Shown: positions 1 through 9,405 of the stretch, piece after piece
Layout of the letters: every line of letters begins with the position of its first letter
Numbering within the stretch: the stretch's first letter is position 1
Assembly: GCA_002841545.1 (NCBI GenBank)
Contig: PGZZ01000003.1
Location: forward strand, 1 to 64,000
Direction: 5' to 3'
Length of the DNA stretch: 64,000 nt
DNA from: Firmicutes bacterium HGW-Firmicutes-16
GTDB lineage: Bacteria > Bacillota > Clostridia > Oscillospirales > Oscillospiraceae
Program-made: the position numbers and the translations under genes
The notes under the pieces: generated by a model
Databases searched by the model: none
Seen by the model: the letters and a program-made list of their open reading frames with translations, nothing else
What the model was told of the DNA's origin: nothing

Positions 1-65
1 TTGTCAAGCCTTTTCTTCAACCACTTTCTGGCTTTTTGGCCTGCCCCCGTGGCGAGAGCTTGTTT

Positions 66-94
66 ATAATAACACCTCACCTACCTCTTGTCAA
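66..94 (-). promoter_or_regulatory. Strong leftward sigma-A promoter at window edge
   Basis: On the minus strand TTGACA (94-89) is followed after exactly 17 bases by TATTAT (71-66). A second CTTGACAA (8-1) lies about 85 bp further on, suggesting tandem promoters reading out of the window to the left. Tandem TTGACA promoters are typical of rRNA or tRNA operons near Gram-positive origins, but the transcribed gene is not in view, so that identity is inference. Confidence 0.6.
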
Positions 95-229
95 GTTGTT
101 TATGTGCTCTTTTTTTCCCTTTTTGAACTTTATTTTACATTGCTTTTTCATTCGCTAAATATAGTGTTCTCTTAACCCGGAAATCCCTCCATACTGTATT
201 TTCCCATATGCACTATTAATATATAAGAA

Positions 230-257
230 AAGGAACGCGCAAATTGACGCGTTCCTT
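230..257 (-). terminator. Intrinsic terminator of the foldase gene
   Basis: A perfect 10-bp stem (230-239 with 248-257) and an 8-base loop lie 26 bp past the foldase stop codon. On the minus strand it is followed by a T-rich tract. Nothing else recognisable lies between this hairpin and the promoter at 66-94. Confidence 0.8.
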
Positions 258-282
258 GCTATATATTTAATATAGTAAACAA

Positions 283-1476
283 TCAGCTAGCGGAAGAAGT
301 CCTTGTTGCTTTAGCGAAAACGTCCGCAAGGTCCATCTTATCATAGGCTTTCGTTGTTTCGACCTTACTCTCTTTCGCCCAGTTATCGGCCTCGGCACTG
401 AATATCTCCTGTGCGACATAATAGGAAAGTGGGGACATCTCGGTCTCGCTCGTATATTCGACCGCCGCTGCCGCCTTAAGCGGTAGACGCAGGATTATAT
501 GGTAGCCGAAGTCCGTCTTGACGACATCGGAAAGTTCGTATTCGCCGAGACCGGTTGACGCAGCTTCGAAGGTGCTGTCCATGGTACCGGAGCCGGTCTG
601 GAATGTATAGCCGTCTGTATAATACTGTGTTCCGGGATCCTCACCGTTTGCTGCGATAATCTCGTCGAAGCGGGCCTCGAGCTTAGTTTTGTCAGCTATG
701 TCCTTGAGTTCAGCCAACAAACTATCGGCGGTGGCTTTCTTAGCGGCTATTTGATCGTCCGGAAGCGCAGCTCTCGTATCGTCCAGCGTTGAAAGGAGGA
801 TGTGCTTTACGCGGATATAGCCCATTTCGATAGCCTTCTGGGCAACTTCGTCCTCGCTGAGCTTTTCGCCCTTTTCGCCAAACATGTTCTCAAGCAAGCG
901 CTCATAGAGCTTGTTGGCTTCGCTCAGGTGATTAAAAAGGTCTTTGGTAAGATACGCTTTTTTAAGGTATTCAATGAAGGCTGCCTCATCGCCGTTTCCA
1001 TAGCTATCGACATTATTCTGCCATGTAGTCTGGAGAGCCGCTTTATCTTCATCCGTCAGCGTGACGCCCATATCCTTTGCCTTGCTTTGGAGGGCGCAAT
1101 AGTGCTTAATTGTGTCAAGCGCGTTTTCCATCACATATTCGCGGTTGGTTTTTCCGGCAGCAAAGCTGCAGTCGGCATCCCAGTCTGTTATATCTCCGCT
1201 TTGGTTTTCGATATTACTGACGTCGAATTCATACCAATAGAAAAGCTCGCTCCATGTAACATCTATTCCGTTAACCGTGAGCATCACCTCGTCCGGGTCG
1301 TATGCTTCATAGCACGGAGTGTAGTCCTTCGTCGTCTGCGAGGTGTCGGTTGACGGCGAGGGGCTTGCGCTCGCCGCGTCCTCGGAAAGAGACTTGAGCT
1401 CGCTGCTCTGGCAGCCAGCAAACAGTCCGAGGCAAACCGTTGCCGCAAGGACGAAAGGAATTAGTTTTGTTTTCAT
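283..1476 (-). CDS. PrsA-type foldase lipoprotein (parvulin peptidyl-prolyl isomerase)
   Basis: A 397-aa exported lipoprotein predicted to catalyse cis-trans prolyl isomerisation and help fold secreted proteins at the outer face of the membrane. The N-terminus has a Lys-rich start, hydrophobic core and lipobox LFAGC. A Ser/Thr/Pro linker follows, then a SurA/PrsA-like helical region and a parvulin domain at about residues 220-335 (YIRVKHILLS ... VKTDFGYHIIL). The ATG at 1476 is chosen because an AGGAGAACACA ribosome site precedes it and the signal peptide begins there; an in-frame start at 1551 would add 25 residues ahead of the signal. It lies just downstream of mfd on the same strand. The parvulin motif is divergent, so isomerase activity is inferred, and a pure chaperone role is possible. 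Confidence 0.85.
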   Translation of the reverse strand: MKTKLIPFVLAATVCLGLFAGCQSSELKSLSEDAASASPSPSTDTSQTTKDYTPCYEAYDPDEVMLTVNGIDVTWSELFYWYEFDVSNIENQSGDITDWDADCSFAAGKTNREYVMENALDTIKHYCALQSKAKDMGVTLTDEDKAALQTTWQNNVDSYGNGDEAAFIEYLKKAYLTKDLFNHLSEANKLYERLLENMFGEKGEKLSEDEVAQKAIEMGYIRVKHILLSTLDDTRAALPDDQIAAKKATADSLLAELKDIADKTKLEARFDEIIAANGEDPGTQYYTDGYTFQTGSGTMDSTFEAASTGLGEYELSDVVKTDFGYHIILRLPLKAAAAVEYTSETEMSPLSYYVAQEIFSAEADNWAKESKVETTKAYDKMDLADVFAKATRTSSAS

Positions 1477-1568
1477 TGTGTTCTCCTTAGTTCTCCTAAT
1501 TATAATGTATAATGCTTTTTCGATAATAGCACAGTGCTGCGTGAGGAACAAGTCGGAAATTGTAAATA

Positions 1569-4500
1569 TTATTCTACGGGCGGCGCCGCCGCGGCCTTAT
1601 AGTCTGCAACAAACTTTCTCGCGGTTTCGATAATCCGTTTCCCAGAGCGCAGATGAACGCTTATGCAGGGTTTCGCTCCGGGCTCAACCTTTACCCTACC
1701 TTTATAATCTGGCTGTCCGTGTAATACGGACACTTTTGTCAGGTCGAACTCAGCCAGCGTAAAGAGCAGGACTCCTGATTTTTGTGAAATCTCACTGATG
1801 CCGGCCTCCTCCGCCTCTCCGCGCAATAGCGCGACGTGTATGAGCGAATTTACGCTCTGCGGAGGGTCTCCGAAGCGATCTATGAGCTCGTCTGTGAGGT
1901 CATCCGCCTCCTCCTCGGATCGTATCATTGCGATTCGGCGGTAGAGGTCCATGCGCTGCTCAGAGCTCGCTACATAGCTGTCGGGAATGTTTGCCGAAAC
2001 TGCGAGGTCAGCGCTGCAGGAGGTGTGGACTCTCGGTTTTTGACCTCTTTCCTCCAAAACTGCATCTTCTAGCAATTTCAGGTACAAATCGTATCCTACA
2101 TCGATAAGGTGACCTGACTGCTCTGCTCCGAGAAGGTTTCCCGCACCGCGTATCTCAAGATCGCGCATCGCGATTTTGAAGCCCGAGTTAAACTCCGCAA
2201 ATTCGCGGATCGCGGAGAGGCGCTTTTCAGCGATCTCAGTCAGCACCTTATCCTTGCGGAATGTAAGATATGCGCTCGCCCTTCTCGACGAGCGTCCGAC
2301 TCTGCCACGGAGCTGGTGGAGTTGGGCAAGTCCGAGCTTGTCGGCATCCTCGATTATGAGCGTGTTGACGTTCGGAATATCAATGCCGGTTTCAATTATC
2401 GTGGTGCAAACGAGTACCTGTGTATCGCCCGCGACCATGCTTTCCATCACGCCCGAAAGCGTTTCTTCGTCCATCTGTCCGTGAGCTACAGACACGGTTG
2501 CATCTTCAAGCGTTTTCTTTATCCGTGACGCGGTGCGTTCAATGCTCTCGATTCGATTGTGAACGTAATAGACCTGTCCGCCTCGCAGTATCTCGCGCCT
2601 CATTGCGTCGCATACTACGCCCCAGTCATGCTCCATGACATAGGTTTGAACAGGCTGTCTGTCCTGCGGTGGCTCCTCAATCGTGGACATATCTCGAAGG
2701 CCGGAAAACGCCATATTGAGCGTCCTCGGTATAGGCGTTGCCGAAAGCGTGAGGCTGTCGACCTGCCGGCTCATCTCCTTCAGGCGCTCCTTGTGGGAAA
2801 CTCCGAAGCGCTGCTCCTCGTCCACAACCAGAAGACCGAGGTTTTTGAAAACAATGTCCTTCTGTAGAAGCCGATGTGTGCCGATGATGAGATCAGCCTT
2901 ACCGCTTTTAACGTCCATAAGCGTCTGTTTCACCTGAGCAGGAGAGCGGTAGCGGTTGAGAAGGTGGATGCTCACCGGAAACCCGTAAAAGCGCTGCAAC
3001 GCAGTCTGGTAGTGCTGCTGGGCAAGCACCGTAGTCGGGACGAGGATCGCCGCCTGCTTGCCGTCAAGTATGCATTTCATCACGGCTCGGAGCGCAACCT
3101 CAGTCTTTCCGTAGCCCACGTCGCCACAAAGGAGCCTATCCATCGGCAGCACTTTCTCCATGTCTGCTTTTATCTCTGCGATGCTCCGAAGCTGGTCGTC
3201 AGTCTCCTGATAGCCGAAATTTTCCTCAAATTCTATCTGCCAAGGAGAATCCGGCGCAAAAGCGTGCCCTTCTAGCTTCTGCCTTTCAGCGTATAACTGG
3301 ATGAGCCCTTTAGCAAGCTCTTTGGTTGAGGCCTTTGCTCGAGCTTTTGTTTTGGTCCACTCGGCACCACCCATTCTCGAGAGCCTGACAGGGCTGTCCT
3401 CGCCGCCTCCAATGTATTTGGAGACAAGATCTAGCTGGGTTGCGGGAACATAGAGGCTGTCCGTGCCCGCGTAGCATATCTTTATATAGTCCTTATCGAT
3501 TCCGTCCACGGGCATTTTGAAGATGCCCGCAAAGCGTCCGATTCCATGGTATTCGTGTACGACGAGGTCACCAACCGAGAGATCGGCATAGTTTAAAATG
3601 CCCTGTCTATCCTTGAGAGCTTTTTTCTTCTTTGACTTTCGTAGTCCGCCCTGAACTATCTGGTTGTCTGTCAGCACCGCAAACTTCGCGTCGGGGTATT
3701 CATATCCCGTTGTGAGGGCTCCGACCGTTATGACGCAGCTTCCCTCCGGCGGTAGTCTTTTTAGCTCGGTATCAAGCGATACTTTGACCCCTTTACCGAC
3801 AAAATGATCACATAGAAGCTCAGCCCGACGCTTATCCGAGGCAAGCACGACAACGCTAAACTTCTGGCTGATGTAATGTTTAACGTCCTCAATTGCGGTC
3901 TCCGCGCTGCCGCCATAGGACGGGAGCTGCTTGACAGTTGCTGAGACTATGCTTTTAGGTTCGACAGGGTAACGCCCCGAAGTAAAATTGTCCGCCATGA
4001 GAAGCGCAAAGTCACGCAGCCTTTCTCCTGCCATCTCCCACGGAAGGAAAAACTGCGCAGCTTTGCCCGCGATAAGTCCGCTTTCGAGGAGTATGTTCAA
4101 ATCCTCCGCGTGCTGTTTAAAAAACGATGTCGCCGTCTCTGTAATCTTCGCGGGCTTGTCAAGAAAGACGAGTGCTTCCTGCGAAATATAATCAAGCGCG
4201 GTGATGAAGCTGGGATATATTATGCCGGCATATCTGTCCGAGGCGGCGATACTGCCCGTTTCGGAAAACTTCTCCGCGTCCTCGCGCAGGGTTGCCACGA
4301 GCTTAGTGTTTCCGCGCTTTTCCGCCTGCTTAATAAGCTCGTGCAGTTTATCTATAAGTATCTCACTATTACTAAAGGTCGGAAGAACTTCTCTTGATGG
4401 GAGAATTTCACAGCTTTCCAGCCTATCAGTTCTTCGCTGACTGTCTGTGTCAAAAAAACCCATGGAGTCCACTTCGTCGCCCCAGAACTCGCATCTGACG

Positions 4501-5069
4501 GGGTTTTCATAGGCCGGGGAGAAAAAGTCCAGTATGCCTCCGCGCCGAGAAAACTGCCCGGCACCCTCGACCTGCGAACCGCGATTATATCCGCAACGGA
4601 CGAGCGCTTTTTCAACTTCCTGCGGTGGGACGCTCTTTCCGTCTTCAAGCGTGAAGGCAGACGCCAACAGCTCTTCCGGCGGTATCGTCCTCTGAAGCAG
4701 CCCCGTGACCGTACATACGACGACAGGTGCCTTGTTTTTCAAAAGGGCATAGAGGGTTCGGATGCGCTTTTGCTCGCTGCCTCGCGAGACGCCCTCCGCT
4801 CCATAAAAATTCATGTCTCGGGAAAGCAGGGTTTCGCAGGGTTCCTCGAGAAACAACTCTAGATCGCGCCTAAAATTATCCGCGGAGGTCTCGTCCGCAC
4901 AGACTACAAAAAGTGGCCTGCCTGTCCGGAGCCTTAGCCCTGCGGCAATGTTGGCTCTGCTCGTTTTGCCCGGGCCAACGATAAGGGCAGGCAAAGCGCC
5001 CCCTTCCACGTAGTCCGGGAGGCGGTTCAAATTTCTATCATTAAAGATAGCCTGTGCCAGTGTTCGCAT
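1569..5069 (-). CDS. mfd: Transcription-repair coupling factor Mfd
   Basis: A 1166-aa, full-length Mfd: an ATP-dependent DNA translocase that removes RNA polymerase stalled at lesions and recruits UvrA. The N-terminal third is the UvrB-like module. A CarD-like RNA-polymerase-interacting domain (LSVGDLVVHEYHGIGRFAGI) lies near residues 490-560. The RecG-like helicase follows, with Walker A GDVGYGKTE near 650, a DEEQ box near 749 and LSATPIPRTL. The TRCF C-terminal domain ends the protein. The ATG is preceded by AAAGGA at suitable spacing. It is transcribed away from dnaA, and the two genes share the intergenic space 5070-5317. Confidence 0.97.
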   Translation of the reverse strand: MRTLAQAIFNDRNLNRLPDYVEGGALPALIVGPGKTSRANIAAGLRLRTGRPLFVVCADETSADNFRRDLELFLEEPCETLLSRDMNFYGAEGVSRGSEQKRIRTLYALLKNKAPVVVCTVTGLLQRTIPPEELLASAFTLEDGKSVPPQEVEKALVRCGYNRGSQVEGAGQFSRRGGILDFFSPAYENPVRCEFWGDEVDSMGFFDTDSQRRTDRLESCEILPSREVLPTFSNSEILIDKLHELIKQAEKRGNTKLVATLREDAEKFSETGSIAASDRYAGIIYPSFITALDYISQEALVFLDKPAKITETATSFFKQHAEDLNILLESGLIAGKAAQFFLPWEMAGERLRDFALLMADNFTSGRYPVEPKSIVSATVKQLPSYGGSAETAIEDVKHYISQKFSVVVLASDKRRAELLCDHFVGKGVKVSLDTELKRLPPEGSCVITVGALTTGYEYPDAKFAVLTDNQIVQGGLRKSKKKKALKDRQGILNYADLSVGDLVVHEYHGIGRFAGIFKMPVDGIDKDYIKICYAGTDSLYVPATQLDLVSKYIGGGEDSPVRLSRMGGAEWTKTKARAKASTKELAKGLIQLYAERQKLEGHAFAPDSPWQIEFEENFGYQETDDQLRSIAEIKADMEKVLPMDRLLCGDVGYGKTEVALRAVMKCILDGKQAAILVPTTVLAQQHYQTALQRFYGFPVSIHLLNRYRSPAQVKQTLMDVKSGKADLIIGTHRLLQKDIVFKNLGLLVVDEEQRFGVSHKERLKEMSRQVDSLTLSATPIPRTLNMAFSGLRDMSTIEEPPQDRQPVQTYVMEHDWGVVCDAMRREILRGGQVYYVHNRIESIERTASRIKKTLEDATVSVAHGQMDEETLSGVMESMVAGDTQVLVCTTIIETGIDIPNVNTLIIEDADKLGLAQLHQLRGRVGRSSRRASAYLTFRKDKVLTEIAEKRLSAIREFAEFNSGFKIAMRDLEIRGAGNLLGAEQSGHLIDVGYDLYLKLLEDAVLEERGQKPRVHTSCSADLAVSANIPDSYVASSEQRMDLYRRIAMIRSEEEADDLTDELIDRFGDPPQSVNSLIHVALLRGEAEEAGISEISQKSGVLLFTLAEFDLTKVSVLHGQPDYKGRVKVEPGAKPCISVHLRSGKRIIETARKFVADYKAAAAPPVE

Positions 5070-5186
5070 TTTAAGTCCTTTCGGTTCTGAAACACGGATT
5101 TTCGGGCATACGCAATTATCCCCGAATGAATAATATCCGGGGTGCTCATATTTTACCCCTCCGATAAGTTTAAATCAAGCCAAAAA

Positions 5187-5266
5187 TGTTGAATAAGGTG
5201 GAATATACATTATATATATTTATGTATAAAAATTAGCTTGTAAAACTGGTGGTTTTTTGTTATAAT
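5187..5266 (+). promoter_or_regulatory. dnaA promoter region
   Basis: TTGTAA (5238-5243), a 17-base spacer and TATAAT (5261-5266) make a good sigma-A promoter 52 bp before dnaA. A DnaA-box-like TGTTGAATA (5187-5195) lies upstream, so DnaA autoregulation is plausible, though the box differs from TTATCCACA at several positions. An upstream in-frame GTG at 5249 falls between the -35 and -10 and cannot be the dnaA start. Confidence 0.75.
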
Positions 5267-5317
5267 GGATTAGTTATGATATGCACAATCCTTTCCGGAA
5301 AAGGAGATAACCTATTG

Positions 5318-6634
5318 ATGAATTCAGTTAACGACATTTGGAACAGTATAATGGGACTTCTCGCGACAGAGCTCACCAGTACTTCCATAAACACTTGGTT
5401 TTCCGACTGTAAGCCCGTCGAGATTTCCGAAACTCGCTTGGTAATCTATACACCGACGGAGTTTAAGCGCAACATCATCACGCAGCGCTTCGCCGGAGCA
5501 ATAACCTCCGCTCTGTCGGAGCTCTTTTCATGTCCTTTCGATCTTCTTGTTCTGGCGGAGGACGAGCTTGATGACTACGAGCAGAGCTGCGAAAGCGACG
5601 ACAGCCTTCCTGAAGTCGCGGGCTACACCTTTGATAAGTTCATTGTCGGAAACTCGAATAAGTTCGCTCACGCCGCCGCGGTCGCCGTTGCGGATAATCC
5701 CGGCATAGCCTATAACCCTCTCTTTATCTACGGCAACTCCGGTCTCGGCAAGACTCACCTTCTTCTCTCAATTGGGCAGAAGATCCACGAAACCAATAAC
5801 CAGGCGTCGATTGCCTATGTTAAGGGCGACGACTTTATAAACCAAATGGTTCAGTCCATTAAAGACAACACTCAAGAGGAATTTCGAAATAAATACCGCT
5901 ATGTGGACCTGCTCCTCGTAGACGATATCCAGTTCATCGCGGGAAAAATCGGAGTTCAGGAGGAATTCTTCCATACTTTTAACAACCTCTATGAATCGGG
6001 AAAGCAAATTGTCATTACCTCCGACCGTCCGCCTATGGAGATGGTTAAGCTTGAGGACAGACTCCGCACCCGCTTTGAGGGCGGTCTTATGGCGGATATC
6101 CAGCCCCCCGATATGGAAACACGTATGGCTATCATCAGGAACAAGGCAGCACAGCTTGGAATGGGCTTGCCGGACGATGTTGTTGAGTACATAGCGGATA
6201 CTATTAAGTCCAACATCCGCCAGATTGAGGGCGTTGTGAAACGCCTTACTGCGTATAATTCCATTCTTAACGACGAAATGAATATCGGTTCCGCAAAAAG
6301 AGCCATTAAGGACGTCATACGCGTAGGCGAATTTGTTCCGACACCCGATATCATCATCGAGGAAACGGCCAGATATTTTTCGCTCGAGCCGGTTGATCTG
6401 CGCGGACAGCGCCGTTCAAAAAACACCGCGATGGCTCGTCAAATTTCGATGTATCTTATGCGGAGCCTCACAAATCTCTCACTCAAGGATATCGGAGAAC
6501 AGTATGAGGACAGAAACCACTCCACCGTTCTAAGTTCCATACGAAAGGTTGAAGAGCTCATAATTAAAGACGCATCCGTCGGCAGCACAATTCGTGACAT
6601 TACTAGCAACATCAATACATCACACGGACAGTGA
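5318..6634 (+). CDS. dnaA: Chromosomal replication initiator DnaA
   Basis: A 438-aa initiator that binds DnaA boxes and opens oriC. Domain I (MNSVNDIWNSIMG...) is followed by a short linker. The AAA+ module carries Walker A GNSGLGKTHL near residue 141 and Walker B LLLVDDIQF near 200. The C-terminal DNA-binding domain has the DnaA signature DRNHSTVLSSIRK near 400. ATG 5318 is chosen with AAGGAG 11 bases upstream; the TTG at 5315 directly before it is in frame and has tighter spacing, so the start could be one codon earlier. It is first in the dnaA-dnaN-recF-gyrB-gyrA order. Confidence 0.98.
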   Translation: MNSVNDIWNSIMGLLATELTSTSINTWFSDCKPVEISETRLVIYTPTEFKRNIITQRFAGAITSALSELFSCPFDLLVLAEDELDDYEQSCESDDSLPEVAGYTFDKFIVGNSNKFAHAAAVAVADNPGIAYNPLFIYGNSGLGKTHLLLSIGQKIHETNNQASIAYVKGDDFINQMVQSIKDNTQEEFRNKYRYVDLLLVDDIQFIAGKIGVQEEFFHTFNNLYESGKQIVITSDRPPMEMVKLEDRLRTRFEGGLMADIQPPDMETRMAIIRNKAAQLGMGLPDDVVEYIADTIKSNIRQIEGVVKRLTAYNSILNDEMNIGSAKRAIKDVIRVGEFVPTPDIIIEETARYFSLEPVDLRGQRRSKNTAMARQISMYLMRSLTNLSLKDIGEQYEDRNHSTVLSSIRKVEELIIKDASVGSTIRDITSNINTSHGQ

Positions 6635-6917
6635 TGATTTATATCTTTAACGTTCGTAGTTTTCAACGTCCGTCTGTGGATTGACGAAAACACCTCTGTT
6701 GAAAACTTTTGTATTGCAGGCAGTTAAATAATCAGTGTTCAAAACCTTTTTCTTTTGAACTTTTTTATCAACACGGTTTTCTCTGGGATTTCAGAGCTTC
6801 AGCTAACTTTTCAACACTTTTTCTTACTACTACTAACACTACTACTTATTATTCTATCTATCTGTCTATCTTTCTATAAAGATAAGCAGCACAATTCAAA
6901 TTGACGGAGGAAACGAT
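6635..6917. other. oriC: Probable oriC (dnaA-dnaN intergenic region)
   Basis: This 283-bp AT-rich spacer holds several DnaA-box-like 9-mers, each one or two mismatches from TTATCCACA: TTATCAACA at 6765-6773, TTTTCAACA at 6808-6816 and, reversed, 6697-6705, plus a TGTGGATTG at 6675-6683. Next to the last box is a run of triplets (6825-6852) whose lower strand reads 3'-GAT GAT GAT-5', matching the DnaA-trio unwinding motif. It is followed by a pyrimidine-rich AT tract up to the dnaN ribosome site. Position, boxes and trio together make this the likely unwinding site; function is not shown by sequence alone. Confidence 0.8.
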
Positions 6918-8024
6918 ATGAAATTTACCTGTGAAAAATACCTGCTTCAAACTGCGGTAGCCACGACTTCCCGAGCCGCCGCCTCAAAAAGTCCGAATCC
7001 GGCTCTTGAGGGACTTCTGGTAGAGGCAGCGGACGGAGTCAAAATCACCGGTTATGATTTAGTAAAGGGCATCTATACAAGCTTTGCTGCCGACGTAGCA
7101 GAGCCCGGCTCAGTCATAATTTCCGCCAGACTTTTTGATAATATCATCCGCAGTCTGCCGGATGATATCGTGACCGTTTCGACAGACGACAATAACCTCA
7201 CCCGTATCACCTGCGGCAATGCGGACTTTTCAATAATGGGCCTATATTCTGAGAGCTATCCTGAGCTTCCGTCCGTTGAGCATCAAAAGGCGGTGTCTAT
7301 ACCTCAAAAGACCATGAAAGAAATGATAGATCAGACGATTTTTGCCGTAAGCGATAATGAGGCAAGACCGGTATATACCGGAGCGCTCTTTGAAATCGAG
7401 AGCGGTAAGCTGACAGTTGTCGCTGTGGATGGATACAGGCTCGCTCTGCGCCGCGAAACTCCCGAATCCTCCGATATGAATGACTGCAGCTTTATCGCAC
7501 CGGGAACGGCGCTGACAGATCTTGTAAAAATATGTTCGGATGCAGACGAAACGGTTAAGATAGTTGTAGGTAGTAAACACATATCCTTCTCCGTCGGAAA
7601 CTGTGTTCTGATAACCAGAAGACTTGAGGGTGAATTTTTAGATTACAAAAAAGCTATTCCGAAGGACTTTACTTACACGATAAAGGCAGAGCGTACAAAG
7701 GTTCTCAAGGCAGTAGACCGCGTTTCGCTGATTATTGACGATAGAGTCAAAAACCCCCTCCGCTGTATTTTCGGAAGAAACAAGCTCAGCTTGCACTGCG
7801 TGACAGCCATCGGCAAGGGCGAGGATATCTGCGAATATGAAGGCGACGGCGAAGGACTTGAAATCGGCTTCAATAACCGCTATCTGCAGGACGCGTTAAA
7901 GGCCGCACCGGCTGAAAAAATCGAGATCGGGCTGAATTCCGGCTCAACCCCCTGCGTAATTGTTCCCGAGGGCGGGAGCGACAAGTTCCTTTACATGATT
8001 TTACCCGTCAGACTCAAGGCATAA
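6918..8024 (+). CDS. dnaN: DNA polymerase III beta sliding clamp
   Basis: A 368-aa processivity clamp of usual length, formed of three repeated clamp folds. It encircles DNA and tethers polymerase III and other partners. Typical clamp sequences include the N-terminal MKFTCEKYLLQTAV, a central YTGALFEIE segment and the C-terminal YMILPVRL tail that forms the partner pocket. GGAGG lies 8 bases before the ATG. It is the first gene after oriC and is probably cotranscribed with the S4-domain gene and recF. Confidence 0.97.
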   Translation: MKFTCEKYLLQTAVATTSRAAASKSPNPALEGLLVEAADGVKITGYDLVKGIYTSFAADVAEPGSVIISARLFDNIIRSLPDDIVTVSTDDNNLTRITCGNADFSIMGLYSESYPELPSVEHQKAVSIPQKTMKEMIDQTIFAVSDNEARPVYTGALFEIESGKLTVVAVDGYRLALRRETPESSDMNDCSFIAPGTALTDLVKICSDADETVKIVVGSKHISFSVGNCVLITRRLEGEFLDYKKAIPKDFTYTIKAERTKVLKAVDRVSLIIDDRVKNPLRCIFGRNKLSLHCVTAIGKGEDICEYEGDGEGLEIGFNNRYLQDALKAAPAEKIEIGLNSGSTPCVIVPEGGSDKFLYMILPVRLKA

Positions 8025-8061
8025 AACGCGGCTTATACCCCGAAAGGAAGGGTCATAAATA

Positions 8062-8292
8062 ATGACTTCATCACAAGAACCTATAGAAATAAAGACAGAG
8101 TTCATCCGCCTTGACGCTCTCCTGAAATTTGCAGCTGCCGTTGAATCGGGCGGCGCGGCAAAACTCCTGATACAGGACGGACAGGTCAAGGTCAACAGGG
8201 AAACCTGCACGCAGCGCGGAAAAAAGCTCTATGAGGGCGACACCGTCGTAGTGGAAGGAAATAATTATATTATCCGCGGAGGCGCGAAATGA
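8062..8292 (+). CDS. yaaA: S4-domain RNA-binding protein YaaA
   Basis: A 76-aa protein that is almost entirely an S4 fold (IRLDALLKFA ... LIQDGQVKVN). This small RNA-binding family sits between dnaN and recF in many Bacillota and is linked to ribosome assembly or quality control. Its last four bases, ATGA, overlap the recF start, indicating translational coupling. GAAAGGAAGG supplies the ribosome site. Confidence 0.9.
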   Translation: MTSSQEPIEIKTEFIRLDALLKFAAAVESGGAAKLLIQDGQVKVNRETCTQRGKKLYEGDTVVVEGNNYIIRGGAK

Positions 8293-9395
8293 TTGTTAGG
8301 TCCGTCCGAATGGAGGGCTTTCGCAACTATCTGGATGAAACCGTCGAATTGTCGCCAGGGATTAATGTTATAACGGGCGAGAATGCGCAAGGGAAGACAA
8401 ATTTTCTTGAGGCGGTGTATCTTCTTAGCTGCGGGCGCGGCTTTCGTACGCGGCTTGATAGCGAGCTCCTAGCCTTCGGTAGCGATTATACAAAAGTGAC
8501 CGGAAAGGTCTTTTCGGCGGAACGTGAGCAGAGCATCGAAATCAGCATGAGGAGCGGGACGAGGAAACAGATACTTGTAAACGGCGTACGGAAAAATTCC
8601 TCTGACCTAAGCGAGATACTGCGCGTGGTTTTGTTTTGTCCGGATGATCTGAATATGATAAAAGATGGAGCAAAGGCCCGCCGCCGGTTCATGGACATGG
8701 CCATCTCCCAACTACGCCCCTCTTATGCGGCACTCATTTCGGAATATACGCGGCTTTATGAGCATAAAAAGCGTATCCTCTCGGACTGGCGCGAAAAACC
8801 GTCACTTCTCGATACGCTTGACGAGTTTTCGGACAGCCTGAGCCGCTGCTCGGCGCAGATAATCAGATACCGCGCTGCGTTCGCCAGAAGGCTCACCGAA
8901 ACGGCAGTGCCGATTCACAGCGAGTTTTCCGGCAACGGAGAAACGCTTTCTCTCGATTATCAGACCGTCGGCACGGTCACTGACTCCTTTGCTGCGGCAA
9001 GCGAGATATATGCCGAACTTCTAGAGCACCAAAAAGCTCACAGGGAGGCGGAAATTGCCTCGGGAAACGTCCTTTCGGGTGTCCACAAGGACGACCTTGA
9101 TATTGGCATAAACGGCGTGAACGCCAGAGTATTCGCCTCTCAGGGACAGACCCGAACAGCCGCGCTCTCGCTAAAAATGGCGGAGCGCGAAATCTCGCTA
9201 GAGGACACTAATGACTGCCCGATTCTACTTTTGGACGACGTTCTAAGCGAGCTTGACGCGAAACGTCAAGAATTCGTCCTCAACCGTATCGGCGGAGGGC
9301 AGACGCTAATTACCTGCTGCGAGAACGGACAGCTCCGAGAGCGCACAGGCGGAAAGATAATCGGCATTGCCGGAGGAAAGACAATCCGGCTTTAA
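8289..9395 (+). CDS. recF: Recombination mediator RecF
   Basis: A 368-aa SMC-like ATPase that loads RecA at single-strand gaps together with RecO and RecR. Walker A GENAQGKTN lies at residues 30-38, the ABC signature region in the last third (SQGQTRTAALSLKMAE), and Walker B ILLLDDVLSELD near 309-320. Length is normal. It overlaps yaaA by four bases and remB follows 10 bp later, so the genes are one transcription unit. Confidence 0.96.
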   Translation: MIVRSVRMEGFRNYLDETVELSPGINVITGENAQGKTNFLEAVYLLSCGRGFRTRLDSELLAFGSDYTKVTGKVFSAEREQSIEISMRSGTRKQILVNGVRKNSSDLSEILRVVLFCPDDLNMIKDGAKARRRFMDMAISQLRPSYAALISEYTRLYEHKKRILSDWREKPSLLDTLDEFSDSLSRCSAQIIRYRAAFARRLTETAVPIHSEFSGNGETLSLDYQTVGTVTDSFAAASEIYAELLEHQKAHREAEIASGNVLSGVHKDDLDIGINGVNARVFASQGQTRTAALSLKMAEREISLEDTNDCPILLLDDVLSELDAKRQEFVLNRIGGGQTLITCCENGQLRERTGGKIIGIAGGKTIRL

Positions 9396-9405
9396 GGAGA
9401 CTGGA

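Noticed and set aside
802-1353. Long open frame antisense to the foldase gene
   Set aside because: Shadow of the real coding strand; no ribosome site and no domain.
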